Source: CAVYXZ01 sp965223835
GTDB taxonomy: Bacteria; Chloroflexota; Anaerolineae; Aggregatilineales; Phototrophicaceae
Direction of reading: 5' to 3'
Assembly (NCBI GenBank): GCA_965223835.1
Contig: CBDCXQ010000001.1
Location: forward strand, 4,154,001-4,218,000
DNA: 64,000 nucleotides
Below are positions 16,209-23,955 of the stretch, in pieces. The position numbers were made by a program, and so were the translations under genes. Every line of letters begins with the position of its first letter. Position 1 is the stretch's first letter. Under the pieces are notes generated by a model that saw only the letters and a program-made list of their open reading frames with translations, made no database searches and was not told where the DNA came from.

Positions 16209-19200
16209 TTAGAAAGCTGAGTTATCAGGAATCCATTGTTGTTGGGAAACACATAACGGCTCCACCCGATACTGTGCACGTTCCGGGCAGGAAAGGGCGG
16301 GAACATAGCGATTCGCCCGCACCCAGTCGATTAATTCGTCAGTGGAACGGGCCATCAACCATTGGCGTACGGTATCATCCTCAGCACCGGTCACAATAAA
16401 CGTACCATCCGGGCTAAAGACCGCGCTCAAAACCCAGTTGGTATGACCCTCAAAGCGTCGAATTTCTTCACCGGTTGCCACGTCCCATAACCGGACTGTA
16501 AAATCCGCCGAGCCAGTGAGCGCATTTTGACCATCAGGGCTGAACACGGGTGAATAGACGACCCGATTATGCCCGACAAACTGACGGATTTCTTCACCAG
16601 TTGCCACATCCCACAAGCGCACAGTTGTATCCCATGAGGTTGACAGCAACAACGTTCCTGCGGGATTAAAGGCAACCCCAGTCACATTGCCAGTATGACC
16701 GGTGAATGTTTGTAATTCGGTGCCAGTGCCGACATTCCATAAACGCACCGTTTGATCGGAAGAAGCAGATGCCAACCAGCGTTCGTCGGGGCTGAAAACA
16801 GCCCGGTTTACAGCGCCGGTGTGCCCGACGAATTGACGGATTTCTTCACCGGTTGCGACATCCCAGAGCCGAATTTTTCCATCGTTGCCTGACGACAAAC
16901 CCAGTTGACCATCAGGGCTGAAATCAACGCTCAACACCCGCCCCTCATGCCCGGCAAACAGAATATTTCCGGGATCATCCGGCTCATCAAGCTGCCAGGC
17001 ACGGATGGTTCCATCCCAACTCGCCGACGCCAACCGGTCGCCATCAGGCATAAATTCCAGCCAGTGAACCGTGTCGGAATGGCTGGTATAGCGGCGGATT
17101 TCGGCACCAGCCTCCAGATCCCAGACACGCACCGATGCATCCCGCACACCACCAGGCGGAATCCGCAGCGGTCCAGCACCACTGGCCGCCAGTTTGCCAT
17201 CCGGGCTGACTGCAACCGACCATACCCAGTCTTCATGACCTGTAAACACTTGCAACTGTGCCTGCGACCGCGTCAGGTCCCACAGCCAAACCGATGTATC
17301 GGCGGCGCGATCAGCTTCCGGGTTGGGGATATTATCACCTGCATTGCCGGTTCCTACCAGCACATAATGATCGTCGGGGCCGAAATCAAGTGATTGAATG
17401 CGGTCCTCGTGGGCCTCCATGCGGTTTAAGATGACACCGGTCTCTGCATCCCAGACGACGAGGCTACGGTCCCAGCTACCAGAGAGTAATTTCGAGCCAT
17501 CGTTGCTGAAGCGAACCTGCGTAATCACATCTTTATGTCCACCAAAGTAGGCCCGTTCTAAATCGCCGCTGTCCAGATTCCACAATTGCAGGACACCCCC
17601 ATCAACCGAGTTCCAGGTTCCTGACAACACATAGTCACCATTTGGACCAAAATCTATTGCCCGGACAAAACCTGAATCGGGTTCGAAAACCTGTAGCTGG
17701 TCGCCAGTTTCCAGATCCCAGACTCGTACCGTGCGGTCAATCGCATCGTTCGCATCATCCGCCGAGGTTGCATCAGCAGAACTCGAGACCGCCCGGCTCC
17801 CATCGGGCGAAAATGCTGCATTCAAAAGCGCGCCGGGGGTATCAATCGTCATCAACGCCGCGCCGGATTCTGTGTCCCATAGCCGCAGCGAGCGATCCAG
17901 CGATGCTGATAATACGCGGGTTTCTGCTGGACCCCAGACGACGCGCGTGACAATGTTCGTGTGGCCGCTGAAGCGCTGCAATTCAGTGCCGGATTCGGCA
18001 TCCCAGAGCACAACATCACCATTAAACAGACCGGTTAAAATACGCTGACCATCGGCACTCAACGCCACACTACGCGCCGGCACTGGCAGATCATGCCGGG
18101 CGATAACAGTCCCCTGTGTCAGATCCCAGAGAATCAGTCGATTATCAACCCCAACCGAAACACCGCGTACCCCGTTCGTTGCCACACTCATGACAGAGCC
18201 GACGTGCCCGGCTAACCGATACCGAGCATTTGGGCCATAGGCGGCCCGCGCCAGCGTTTGTTGCACCTCTGCCGATGCGGGTTGATGCGTATTATGGGCT
18301 TCGATTGCCAGCGCCAGTGCCAGCGGTGGATTGTTTTGCGCCAGAAGGTTGCGGGCATTCGCGGCCAGGGCCAGACTGCGGGCTTCCTGAGCATTGTTTT
18401 CGGCTTCAACTCGGTTCAGTTCCGCAATGGCCTGGGCGGTAGCCGCCGCGTTGGCATTTGCTACTGCTTCTTCAGCATTGAACTCGGCTTCGAGTCGATT
18501 CGCCTCAGCAACGGCCTGCGCGGTTGCGGCAGCATTAGCGTTGGCAACGGCTTCTGCCGCGTTCGCTTCCGCATTCTGGCGGTTAATCTCGGCATTGGCC
18601 TGGGCCGTTGATGCCAGTTCAGCATTGGCAACCGCTTCTTGCTGGGCCGTAAATGCCAGCCCCGCCAGCACCAGGCCGATGACTGCGGCCACTGACATGA
18701 CGACCACCAGCGCCCGCAACCGGGAGCGTGACCGTTGCTCCAACGCGGCTTCTCGGGCCTGACGCTCCGCTTCCAGCGCCTGTTGTTCGGATCGGCGGGC
18801 AATACTTTGGTCCAGATAATCCAGTTCATTCTGGCTCAGCGCCAGCCCGGCATCTTCTCGCCAGGTTTCGAATTGCTCCAGGCGCGTACCGGTCGCCAGG
18901 TAGCTGGGGTCCTGCCCGGCGTCCAGCCAATCACTCGCAATTGCTTCCAACCGCCGGTGTGTGAGCAGATCCTCACGGCTTTCGCTCAGCCAGATCTGGA
19001 GTTGTTTCCACTCCCGAATCAACGCTTCATGGGCGACTTCAACCGTGCGATCACGGGTGACCGGGTCATGGTCGAACGTGAGTAGCCGAGACTTATCAAA
19101 CTTGTCGATCAACGCATTCATGGCGTTCATATCGCCAGCCAGCGAGATGAGTTCAGACTGTGTGACTCGCCGCCGCGTGTCATCCAGACCACCTTCGCCC

Positions 19201-21029
19201 AGTGTTACCATGCGCAAGAAAAGCTGGCGTGTCAGTTCTTGCTGGGAAGAGTCCAGATGTTCGTAAATCTCATCGGCCTGCCGCGCCAGCGCCCCCAGCG
19301 CGCCGCCGATTTCACGATACTTGCGGGCCGTCAACAACCGGCCTTCACGCCGATCAAACAATTCAGTCAGGGCATATTGCAAGAGCGGCAACGCCCCCGG
19401 TTGCTGGCTGATGTCGGCAATAATCTGGTTTGCCAAACCGCTTTCCATCCTGACACCAACTCGTTCTGCCGGGCCAACAATGGCACTATACAATTCATCG
19501 GGAGTCATCGGCAGGACGACCTCGGTAAAGCGCCGAACCAGATCACCAAAAGCAGGATATAGCAAAGGACGATCATAAAAATCAGCCCGGAGGGTAATCA
19601 CCACCCGCAGGGCCGAGTTCGTATCGGTAACTGCTTCAACAATGCTATTCAGGAAATGCGTAATTTCAGCCTGATCGCGGGCCTGGGTAAAGACCTCTTC
19701 AAACTGGTCGATAAACAAAAATAGTTCACTTTTTTCGTCGGGCAGGACCCGTTTGGTCGCCCGGAGCAAGCCGCGTTCATCTTCTTTGAGCTGCGTCAGC
19801 AAACTGGGCGGTGGATTGACGGCGATACGCAATAGCGCCGCTTCCAGTTCTTCTAGTGGATGCGACCCCGGCAGCATCTCCACCACGAACCATTTTGACG
19901 ACCCTGGCAGGGTGCCCCGCCGCATCCGGGGGATAATCCCAGCCTGTACCACACTGGACTTGCCGCTACCGCTGGGGCCAATCACCGCCAGAAATTGTTC
20001 GCCCGGTTCTTGATCGCGCAGCTTGGTCAACAAACTATCAATCAGGGCATCCCGCCCAAAAAAATTGGCGAAATCAATCTCTTCAAAGGCTGCCAGACCT
20101 TTGTATGGATTATCGACATCAAGTTCTTCCAGCATCAGGGTGCGGTCCAGGCCCTCTTCAGACCGGCCTGGTCGGGCGATGATCCCGGTTGTCCCGACGC
20201 TGTCATCCAGCAGTACCGCCTGCCGAAACGCGGCTGCCAGCGTCGGCGCATCTGAATAGCGCTCGGTTGGGTCTTTGGCAGTGGCCCGTTGAATAACCTT
20301 TTCGACGCCTTCAGGCACATCATCAATGACATCTTTTAAGGGTGGCAGCGGGTCATTTAAATGTTTAATCAGGAGAGCGGTTGCCATCTCTTCATCGAAG
20401 GGGTGCTTGCTGGTCAACATCTCATACAGCAGAATGCCCAGACTATAAATATCAGACCGGGCCGTCACGTCTTCGGCCCGTACTTGTTCCGGCGACAGAT
20501 AGGCCGGGGACCCTACGACCATGTCCGCCCCGGTAACCTTGACATCGCTGCTCAGGTCTTTGGCGATTCCAAAATCGGTCAGATAGGCATTGCCATCTTC
20601 ATCGAACAAGATGTTATCGGGCTTAATATCCCGGTGAATGACCTCATGTCGGTGAGCCACGGCCAGCGCCCCGGCCAGTTGATCGAGGACTCCGCTGGCT
20701 TCGGCCAGAGTCAACGCCTGTTCATTTAACAGAGTCCGCAGGCTGCCACCGCGCAAATAGCGCATGACAATGTAGGCTCCATCCGGGTCGCGCCAATAAT
20801 CATACAGCGGAATAATATGGGGATGTTCGAGGCGGGCAATCACCTGAGCTTCAACCTCGAACCGGCGAATAAAATCCGGGTGGTTAGCGTACTGTGGCAA
20901 GATAATTTTTATTGCGACTTCGCGACCGATATTCGGCTGATCGGCGCGGTAAACCGCACCAAAGCCACCGGCACCGATGGTTTCGAGCAGCGTGTAGCCT
21001 TTAATTTGCTGTCCGGTGAGGTCTTCCAT
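16209..21029 (-). CDS. Ser/Thr kinase-nSTAND NTPase-TM-WD40 signalling protein
   Basis: Giant 1606-residue signalling protein. Residues 10-270: Hanks kinase with glycine loop GAGGFGAVY, VAIKI Lys, HRDIKPDN catalytic loop (about 130), DFG and the SPAYLSPEQ activation segment, all intact. About 320-760: nSTAND1 NTPase opening NPYKGLAAFEE, Walker A GPSGSGKSS (about 350), Walker B LFLFIDQFEEVF, then winged-helix/linker. About 771-793: one transmembrane helix (ALVVVMSVAAVIGLVLAGLAF). About 795-920: Ala/Asn/Glu-rich coiled coil built of three near-identical 29-35-residue units (AEAVANANAAATAQA). About 936-1590: around 14 WD40 blades with VxLWD ends. Start ATG 21029 precedes the first conserved kinase strand. 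Such proteins are expanded in Chloroflexota and multicellular bacteria and are considered signalling or conflict factors. Target unknown. Confidence 0.92.
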   Translation of the reverse strand: MEDLTGQQIKGYTLLETIGAGGFGAVYRADQPNIGREVAIKIILPQYANHPDFIRRFEVEAQVIARLEHPHIIPLYDYWRDPDGAYIVMRYLRGGSLRTLLNEQALTLAEASGVLDQLAGALAVAHRHEVIHRDIKPDNILFDEDGNAYLTDFGIAKDLSSDVKVTGADMVVGSPAYLSPEQVRAEDVTARSDIYSLGILLYEMLTSKHPFDEEMATALLIKHLNDPLPPLKDVIDDVPEGVEKVIQRATAKDPTERYSDAPTLAAAFRQAVLLDDSVGTTGIIARPGRSEEGLDRTLMLEELDVDNPYKGLAAFEEIDFANFFGRDALIDSLLTKLRDQEPGEQFLAVIGPSGSGKSSVVQAGIIPRMRRGTLPGSSKWFVVEMLPGSHPLEELEAALLRIAVNPPPSLLTQLKEDERGLLRATKRVLPDEKSELFLFIDQFEEVFTQARDQAEITHFLNSIVEAVTDTNSALRVVITLRADFYDRPLLYPAFGDLVRRFTEVVLPMTPDELYSAIVGPAERVGVRMESGLANQIIADISQQPGALPLLQYALTELFDRREGRLLTARKYREIGGALGALARQADEIYEHLDSSQQELTRQLFLRMVTLGEGGLDDTRRRVTQSELISLAGDMNAMNALIDKFDKSRLLTFDHDPVTRDRTVEVAHEALIREWKQLQIWLSESREDLLTHRRLEAIASDWLDAGQDPSYLATGTRLEQFETWREDAGLALSQNELDYLDQSIARRSEQQALEAERQAREAALEQRSRSRLRALVVVMSVAAVIGLVLAGLAFTAQQEAVANAELASTAQANAEINRQNAEANAAEAVANANAAATAQAVAEANRLEAEFNAEEAVANANAAATAQAIAELNRVEAENNAQEARSLALAANARNLLAQNNPPLALALAIEAHNTHQPASAEVQQTLARAAYGPNARYRLAGHVGSVMSVATNGVRGVSVGVDNRLILWDLTQGTVIARHDLPVPARSVALSADGQRILTGLFNGDVVLWDAESGTELQRFSGHTNIVTRVVWGPAETRVLSASLDRSLRLWDTESGAALMTIDTPGALLNAAFSPDGSRAVSSSADATSADDANDAIDRTVRVWDLETGDQLQVFEPDSGFVRAIDFGPNGDYVLSGTWNSVDGGVLQLWNLDSGDLERAYFGGHKDVITQVRFSNDGSKLLSGSWDRSLVVWDAETGVILNRMEAHEDRIQSLDFGPDDHYVLVGTGNAGDNIPNPEADRAADTSVWLWDLTRSQAQLQVFTGHEDWVWSVAVSPDGKLAASGAGPLRIPPGGVRDASVRVWDLEAGAEIRRYTSHSDTVHWLEFMPDGDRLASASWDGTIRAWQLDEPDDPGNILFAGHEGRVLSVDFSPDGQLGLSSGNDGKIRLWDVATGEEIRQFVGHTGAVNRAVFSPDERWLASASSDQTVRLWNVGTGTELQTFTGHTGNVTGVAFNPAGTLLLSTSWDTTVRLWDVATGEEIRQFVGHNRVVYSPVFSPDGQNALTGSADFTVRLWDVATGEEIRRFEGHTNWVLSAVFSPDGTFIVTGAEDDTVRQWLMARSTDELIDWVRANRYVPALSCPERAQYRVEPLCVSQQQWIPDNSAF

Positions 21030-21108
21030 TGAATACTCTAACCTAAGTGGTGCGGCGCATTTTGCCTTAATGGTACGCCATTCCCGGAAGATAAACAAGC
21101 ATTCGAGG

Positions 21109-21150
21109 CTTAAGAAAAGGGTACGGCCCAGGGGTTTAGCCTGGGCCGTA
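21109..21150 (-). terminator. Rho-independent terminator of the 11-codon peptide unit
   Basis: An 11-bp perfect stem (TACGGCCCAGG / CCTGGGCCGTA, 7-nt loop, 21122-21150) is followed on the minus strand by CCCTTTTCTT. It would end the short transcript that starts near 21282, or act as an attenuator ahead of the kinase-WD40 gene whose ATG is 80 bp downstream. Confidence 0.65.
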
Positions 21151-21169
21151 GTTTCGCTAAGTAGCGGGT

Positions 21170-21197
21170 GGGAAGCACCGCTAACGGCACTCTTCCC
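21170..21197 (-). ncRNA. Structured hairpin in the peptide transcript
   Basis: GGGAAG...CTTCCC closes a 28-nt element with an inner GTGCCG/CGGTGC stem containing G-U pairs. It lies between the 11-codon ORF and the terminator. The DNA palindrome is imperfect where wobble pairs occur, which fits selection on RNA. No known RNA family recognised. Confidence 0.45.
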
Positions 21198-21216
21198 TAT
21201 CTTGAGGTGAAAAGGG

Positions 21217-21252
21217 TTAGAGGTGCCTTACCTCCACCGTACTCGAATTCAC
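21217..21252 (-). CDS. Predicted 11-residue peptide or leader ORF
   Basis: GTG at 21252 preceded at 6-nt spacing by an exceptionally strong ribosome site (AAAGGAGGT, complement of 21259-21267) opens VNSSTVEVRHL and stops at TAA. The promoter at 21289-21317 puts the start of transcription about 30 nt upstream. The peptide has no codon run pointing to amino-acid attenuation. The last third of the ORF forms a GAGGT/ACCTC hairpin, so translation could change RNA folding. Either a leader peptide controlling a downstream structure or a free-standing micropeptide. No homologue recognised; coding status rests on the ribosome site, promoter and terminator framing it. Confidence 0.45.
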   Translation of the reverse strand: MNSSTVEVRHL

Positions 21253-21288
21253 TCGACCACCTCCTTTCACTCATCAGACGTTGGGGAG

Positions 21289-21317
21289 ATCATAACACAA
21301 AAAACGTTACAGATCAA
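21289..21317 (-). promoter_or_regulatory. Promoter of the 11-codon peptide unit
   Basis: TTGATC (21317-21312), 17-nt spacer, TATGAT (21294-21289) on the minus strand. Start expected near 21282. Confidence 0.7.
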
Positions 21318-21351
21318 ATTACAACATCAATAAAATCGGGTAATTTGATCT
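21311..21351. promoter_or_regulatory. 12-bp perfect inverted repeat over the peptide promoter
   Basis: AGATCAAATTAC (21311-21322) and GTAATTTGATCT (21340-21351), 17-bp spacer. The right-hand half on the minus strand contains the -35 hexamer of the peptide promoter, so this is a good candidate operator. It could also be a hairpin ending the monooxygenase transcript, but no T-run follows directly. Confidence 0.55.
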
Positions 21352-21414
21352 TTAAAGACCTTTTATGGTCCAAAGATACCAGAATGGCATACACCCGTTT
21401 CAGACTCTTGCGGT

Positions 21415-21720
21415 TTAGCGCTCAATAATCTCGGCACGCATAAAATGAACATCAGCGCTTTCGCGCAGGTCAGCGCTGGCTTCACGGAACTCAACCATAT
21501 GCGGTGGGGGATTCTCCGCTGAAAGATGTGCATTGAGATGTGCCTGTGATTCCCACTCTTCATACACGATAAACTTGTTCGAATCTTCCAGGTCCGCATA
21601 AAAGTTATAGCGGATACAACCGGCCTCTTGTTGAGTTGCTGTTTGCACCTTCACCATCGCTGCTATCGCGGCGTCGCGCTTGCCCGCTTTGATCGTAAAA
21701 TCACCCTGCACCACGATCAT
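21415..21720 (-). CDS. Antibiotic biosynthesis monooxygenase (ABM) domain protein, YgiN-like
   Basis: 101-residue one-domain protein of the dimeric alpha-beta barrel ABM family, which includes quinol monooxygenase YgiN and LsrG. Features: N-terminal strand MIVVQGDFTIKAGKRDAAIAAM, the family motif QEAGCIRYNFYADLEDSNKFIVYEEWESQAHLNAHL and C-terminal DLRESADVHFMRAE. These enzymes act without metal or cofactor, oxidising quinols or isomerising small aldehydes; substrate here unknown. AGGAGA-like site precedes ATG 21720. It sits between the IS element and the peptide promoter and shares no operon partner. Confidence 0.85.
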   Translation of the reverse strand: MIVVQGDFTIKAGKRDAAIAAMVKVQTATQQEAGCIRYNFYADLEDSNKFIVYEEWESQAHLNAHLSAENPPPHMVEFREASADLRESADVHFMRAEIIER

Positions 21721-21803
21721 CTCTGCTCTCCTCGTTGATTGAAGTCAATGCAGCAGAGATTGTAACGCATGTTGCCAATTTATATGGTTTAATTGATATG
21801 ATT

Positions 21804-22693
21804 GAGAGGTGATCTGGAAATTCCCGTTGGTTAGAATAAGCACAGCCAAATGCAGTATTCAGCCGAACGGGAATGGAAACAGTGTCACACAAAACAGGTC
21901 GTTACGCCAGTGACTTGACGGATGAACAGTGGAATTTGCTGGTAGCCTTGTTACCAAATCAGGTAGGAAAAGTTGGTAGACCAATGGCCTTAAACTTACG
22001 GGATGTCCTCAACGCCATTTTCTACGTGTTGCGCACGGGCTGTCAGTGGCACAACTTGCCCAAAGATTATCCCAACTACAAAAGTGTGTACTATCACTAG
22101 CGCAAGTGGTGTGTAGATGGAACTTGGGAACGGCTCAACCGAGCAATGGTGTATTTAGAACGCAAACGACAGGGACGCTTACCGCATCCCAGCGCGGCTA
22201 TTATTGATACGCAGAGCAGCAAAACGACGGAGAGTGGCGGTGAACGCAGCTATGATGGCGGCAAGAAAATCAATGGACGCAAGCGGCATGTGTTGGTGGA
22301 TACGCTGGGCAATGTCTTGGTGGTGGTGGTTCACCCGGCTGGCCTGGCGGATTGCACCAGCGCCAAATCTGTCTTTGCAAGGCTGCCGTTGATGTGGCAG
22401 CGCCGCTTGCAAGTTGTCTGGGCCGATGGTGGCTACGAAGGCGCTTTGTGGGTTTGGGTCTACACGCTGTTCAAAATTGTGCTGGCGATTGTCAAGCGCC
22501 GCGCCGACCAGACGGGTTTTGTTGTGCTACCGAAACGCTGGGTCGTCGAACGTACTTTTGCTTGGATAGGCCGTTACCGCCGCTTGAGTAAGGATTATGA
22601 ACATTGTCCAAAAAGCAGTGCGGGCATGGTCTATGCCGCCTCTATCCATCTCATGCTCAGACGCCTTGCTGCTTAATTTTCAGATGCGCTCTG
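21804..22693 (+). mobile_element. IS5-family insertion sequence (inactive)
   Basis: About 890 bp bounded by imperfect 19-bp terminal inverted repeats: left 21804-21822 (GAGAGGTGATCTGGAAATT) and right 22675-22693, whose complement reads CAGAGCGCATCTGAAAATT (14 of 19 identical). A single transposase frame occupies the interior and its stop lies in the right repeat. No target duplication is obvious at the flanks, and the transposase has an in-frame stop, so the copy looks fixed and decaying. Confidence 0.8.
21873..22676 (+). pseudogene. IS5-family transposase interrupted by an amber codon
   Basis: DDE transposase in one frame of about 267 codons, split by TAG at 22098-22100. Upstream part: SDLTDEQWNLLVALLPNQ...RPMALNLRDVLNAIFYVLRTGCQWHNLPKDYPNYKSVYYH, the DUF4096-type N-terminal domain. 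Downstream part resumes in the same frame with RKWCVDGTWERLNRAM and contains DDE motifs AAIIDTQSSKT, DGGKKINGRKRHVLVDTLG, VWADGGYEG and VVERTFAWIGRYRRLSKDYE. The codon following YYH is normally an aromatic residue before RKW, so TAT or TTT to TAG is the likely change. Everything else is intact, which suggests a recent loss or, less likely, a base error. Confidence 0.85.
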
Positions 22694-22886
22694 AGGATAA
22701 TTAAGATAGCTGATCGCTGAAACCGATGCTGAAGCTGATGACGACTAGCACGGCACGTTCTATCTGGCAAGAGAGAATCTTGTGGGAGTCAATGATCGTC
22801 AGCTTGTTGTCATTACCGTTTGTCTGAGAGAAAAAGCTACCAATCGTTATCGATTTATCACCTTAAAACCCTGGAAGAAAGATTGA
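22694..22886 (+). pseudogene. Remnant of a small gene (C-terminal part only)
   Basis: Right of the IS, an open frame from 22749 encodes HGTFYLARENLVGVNDRQLVVITVCLREKATNRYRFITLKPWKKD and stops at 22884-22886; an in-frame TAG at 22746-22748 and the IS cut off what preceded it. The pattern (strand, acidic loop, strand, conserved Lys/Trp tail) looks like the end of a small toxin-like protein, but I cannot name the family. It is 4 bp from a DUF4926-like remnant, suggesting a former two-gene unit. Confidence 0.35.
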
Positions 22887-22890
22887 AGCA

Positions 22891-22979
22891 ATGCTTGACC
22901 TTTATCAACGAGTAGTTGTTAATCGTGTATGCCTGAAGTTAATTTGCGGGCCGGGGAATTGCAACTTTCTGACCATTAG
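22891..22979 (+). pseudogene. Frameshifted DUF4926-like fragment
   Basis: ATG 22891 opens MLDLYQRVVVNR, then one missing base near 22927 throws the frame; the other frame continues MPEVNLRAGELQLSDH and stops at 22977-22979. Joined, MLDLYQRVVVNR-(D)-MPEVNLRAGEL resembles the start of DUF4926 proteins, short proteins often encoded next to small partners. The C-terminal half is missing. Recognition is from memory of the family pattern, so moderate at best. Confidence 0.4.
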
Positions 22980-22980
22980 T

Positions 22981-23601
22981 TTACCCAAGCTGCTTGAGGA
23001 GTTTATCCACCCGCTTGCTTTGGGCCGGTTTCAGATCAGGCCGATGACCTTCAAGCACCGTGCGAAATGAGTCACGATTAGCAATTGTCACCGCGACCAT
23101 CATGCTCTCGGCATGACGCGGGATATCCTTTGGGCGACAGTTTTTGAGGAAATCGAGCAAATAGAGGAAAATACGTTCGGAATACTCGGTCTCGGCGGCT
23201 ATTGTCGCCAGCACGCGAACACCCCAATCCTGCGTAATCACCGAGCCATTGGTGGTCGCTTCCATAATCTGCTCGACATAGGGGGCAACGGCCTGCGGTT
23301 GCATTGGCGCAATGGTTCCCAGCGCGGTCATGCCACCCCAGACCAGTCGATTATCCCGATGACTCAGCAGCGTCACAAATTCCTCAACATAATCAGCGAT
23401 CAGTTCTGGCTTCAACGCGCCGATCTCATACAGCACCTTGATACAATCACTACGGATCGCCTTATTCTTGTTCGTCAGATTATCAACCAGTTCTTGAATC
23501 GCATCCTGATCGCCGGACTCGGCTAATTCGGCGGCCAGTTCCTGATTTGGTATTTCATCGTTGCGTCCCTGTGCTGAGGCGAGTTGATCGAGAACAGACA
23601 T
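22981..23601 (-). CDS. HEAT-repeat protein
   Basis: 206 residues almost entirely of HEAT/armadillo-type helical pairs: ELVDNLTNKNKAIRSDCIKVLYEIG, YVEEFVTLLSHRDNRLVWGGMTALGTIA, VEQIMEATTNGSVITQDWGVRVLATIA, then a fourth pair and a basic C-terminal helix. Such proteins act as binding scaffolds; no catalytic motif is visible. Start ATG 23601 has GGGGAAG 6-7 nt upstream, better than the upstream in-frame Met codons. Monocistronic, with the degraded gene remnants on one side and a kinase relic on the other. Confidence 0.8.
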   Translation of the reverse strand: MSVLDQLASAQGRNDEIPNQELAAELAESGDQDAIQELVDNLTNKNKAIRSDCIKVLYEIGALKPELIADYVEEFVTLLSHRDNRLVWGGMTALGTIAPMQPQAVAPYVEQIMEATTNGSVITQDWGVRVLATIAAETEYSERIFLYLLDFLKNCRPKDIPRHAESMMVAVTIANRDSFRTVLEGHRPDLKPAQSKRVDKLLKQLG

Positions 23602-23648
23602 AACGCTTCCCCTATTCATAAGACACCGGCTCATTGTGTATGGTTTGA

Positions 23649-23729
23649 TTACGACTTGATCTGCTGAAGCAGCTTTTCAAGTTCAGCATATAGATAGTGT
23701 TGAATGATCTGCAATTCAGCCCAGTTCAT
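23649..23729 (-). pseudogene. Relic copy of the 3' end of the kinase-TIR gene
   Basis: On the minus strand this 81-bp stretch reads MNWAELQIIQHYLYAELEKLLQQIKS and then TAA. The last 24 residues are nearly identical to the C-terminus of the kinase-TIR protein at 24914-26098 (AELQIIQHYPYAELEKLLQQIKSH). DNA identity is high over about 75 bp, including shared flanks. It is either the leftover of a deleted tandem paralog or a duplication created when the WYL gene region was inserted between the copies. The rest of 23730-23893 shows nothing recognisable. Confidence 0.75.
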
Positions 23730-23893
23730 ATTCCCTCATAACATAGTCACTGGTCATTAGTCTTTGGCCTCTCGTCAGTACCGTGCAAGCGCGGGTTTCG
23801 TTCGCCGGGTATGGTTTTCCATCTTTCATCTATGGACTGTAGACTAAAGACTTTCGACTGTCTGCAATGATTATTCTCTTTAGCATAATTCCT

Positions 23894-23918
23894 ATTCCTG
23901 AAATCTATTGTCAGGAAT
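23894..23918. promoter_or_regulatory. Candidate operator of the WYL regulator
   Basis: A 7-bp perfect inverted repeat ATTCCTG-N11-CAGGAAT lies just upstream of a TACAAT -10 box (23925-23930) for the WYL gene. Position suits autoregulation. The -35 region falls inside the repeat and is poor, so activation or repression are both possible. Confidence 0.45.
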
Positions 23919-23955
23919 TATTGCTACAATAGATAAAATCGTGCGCGAGGTTAGT

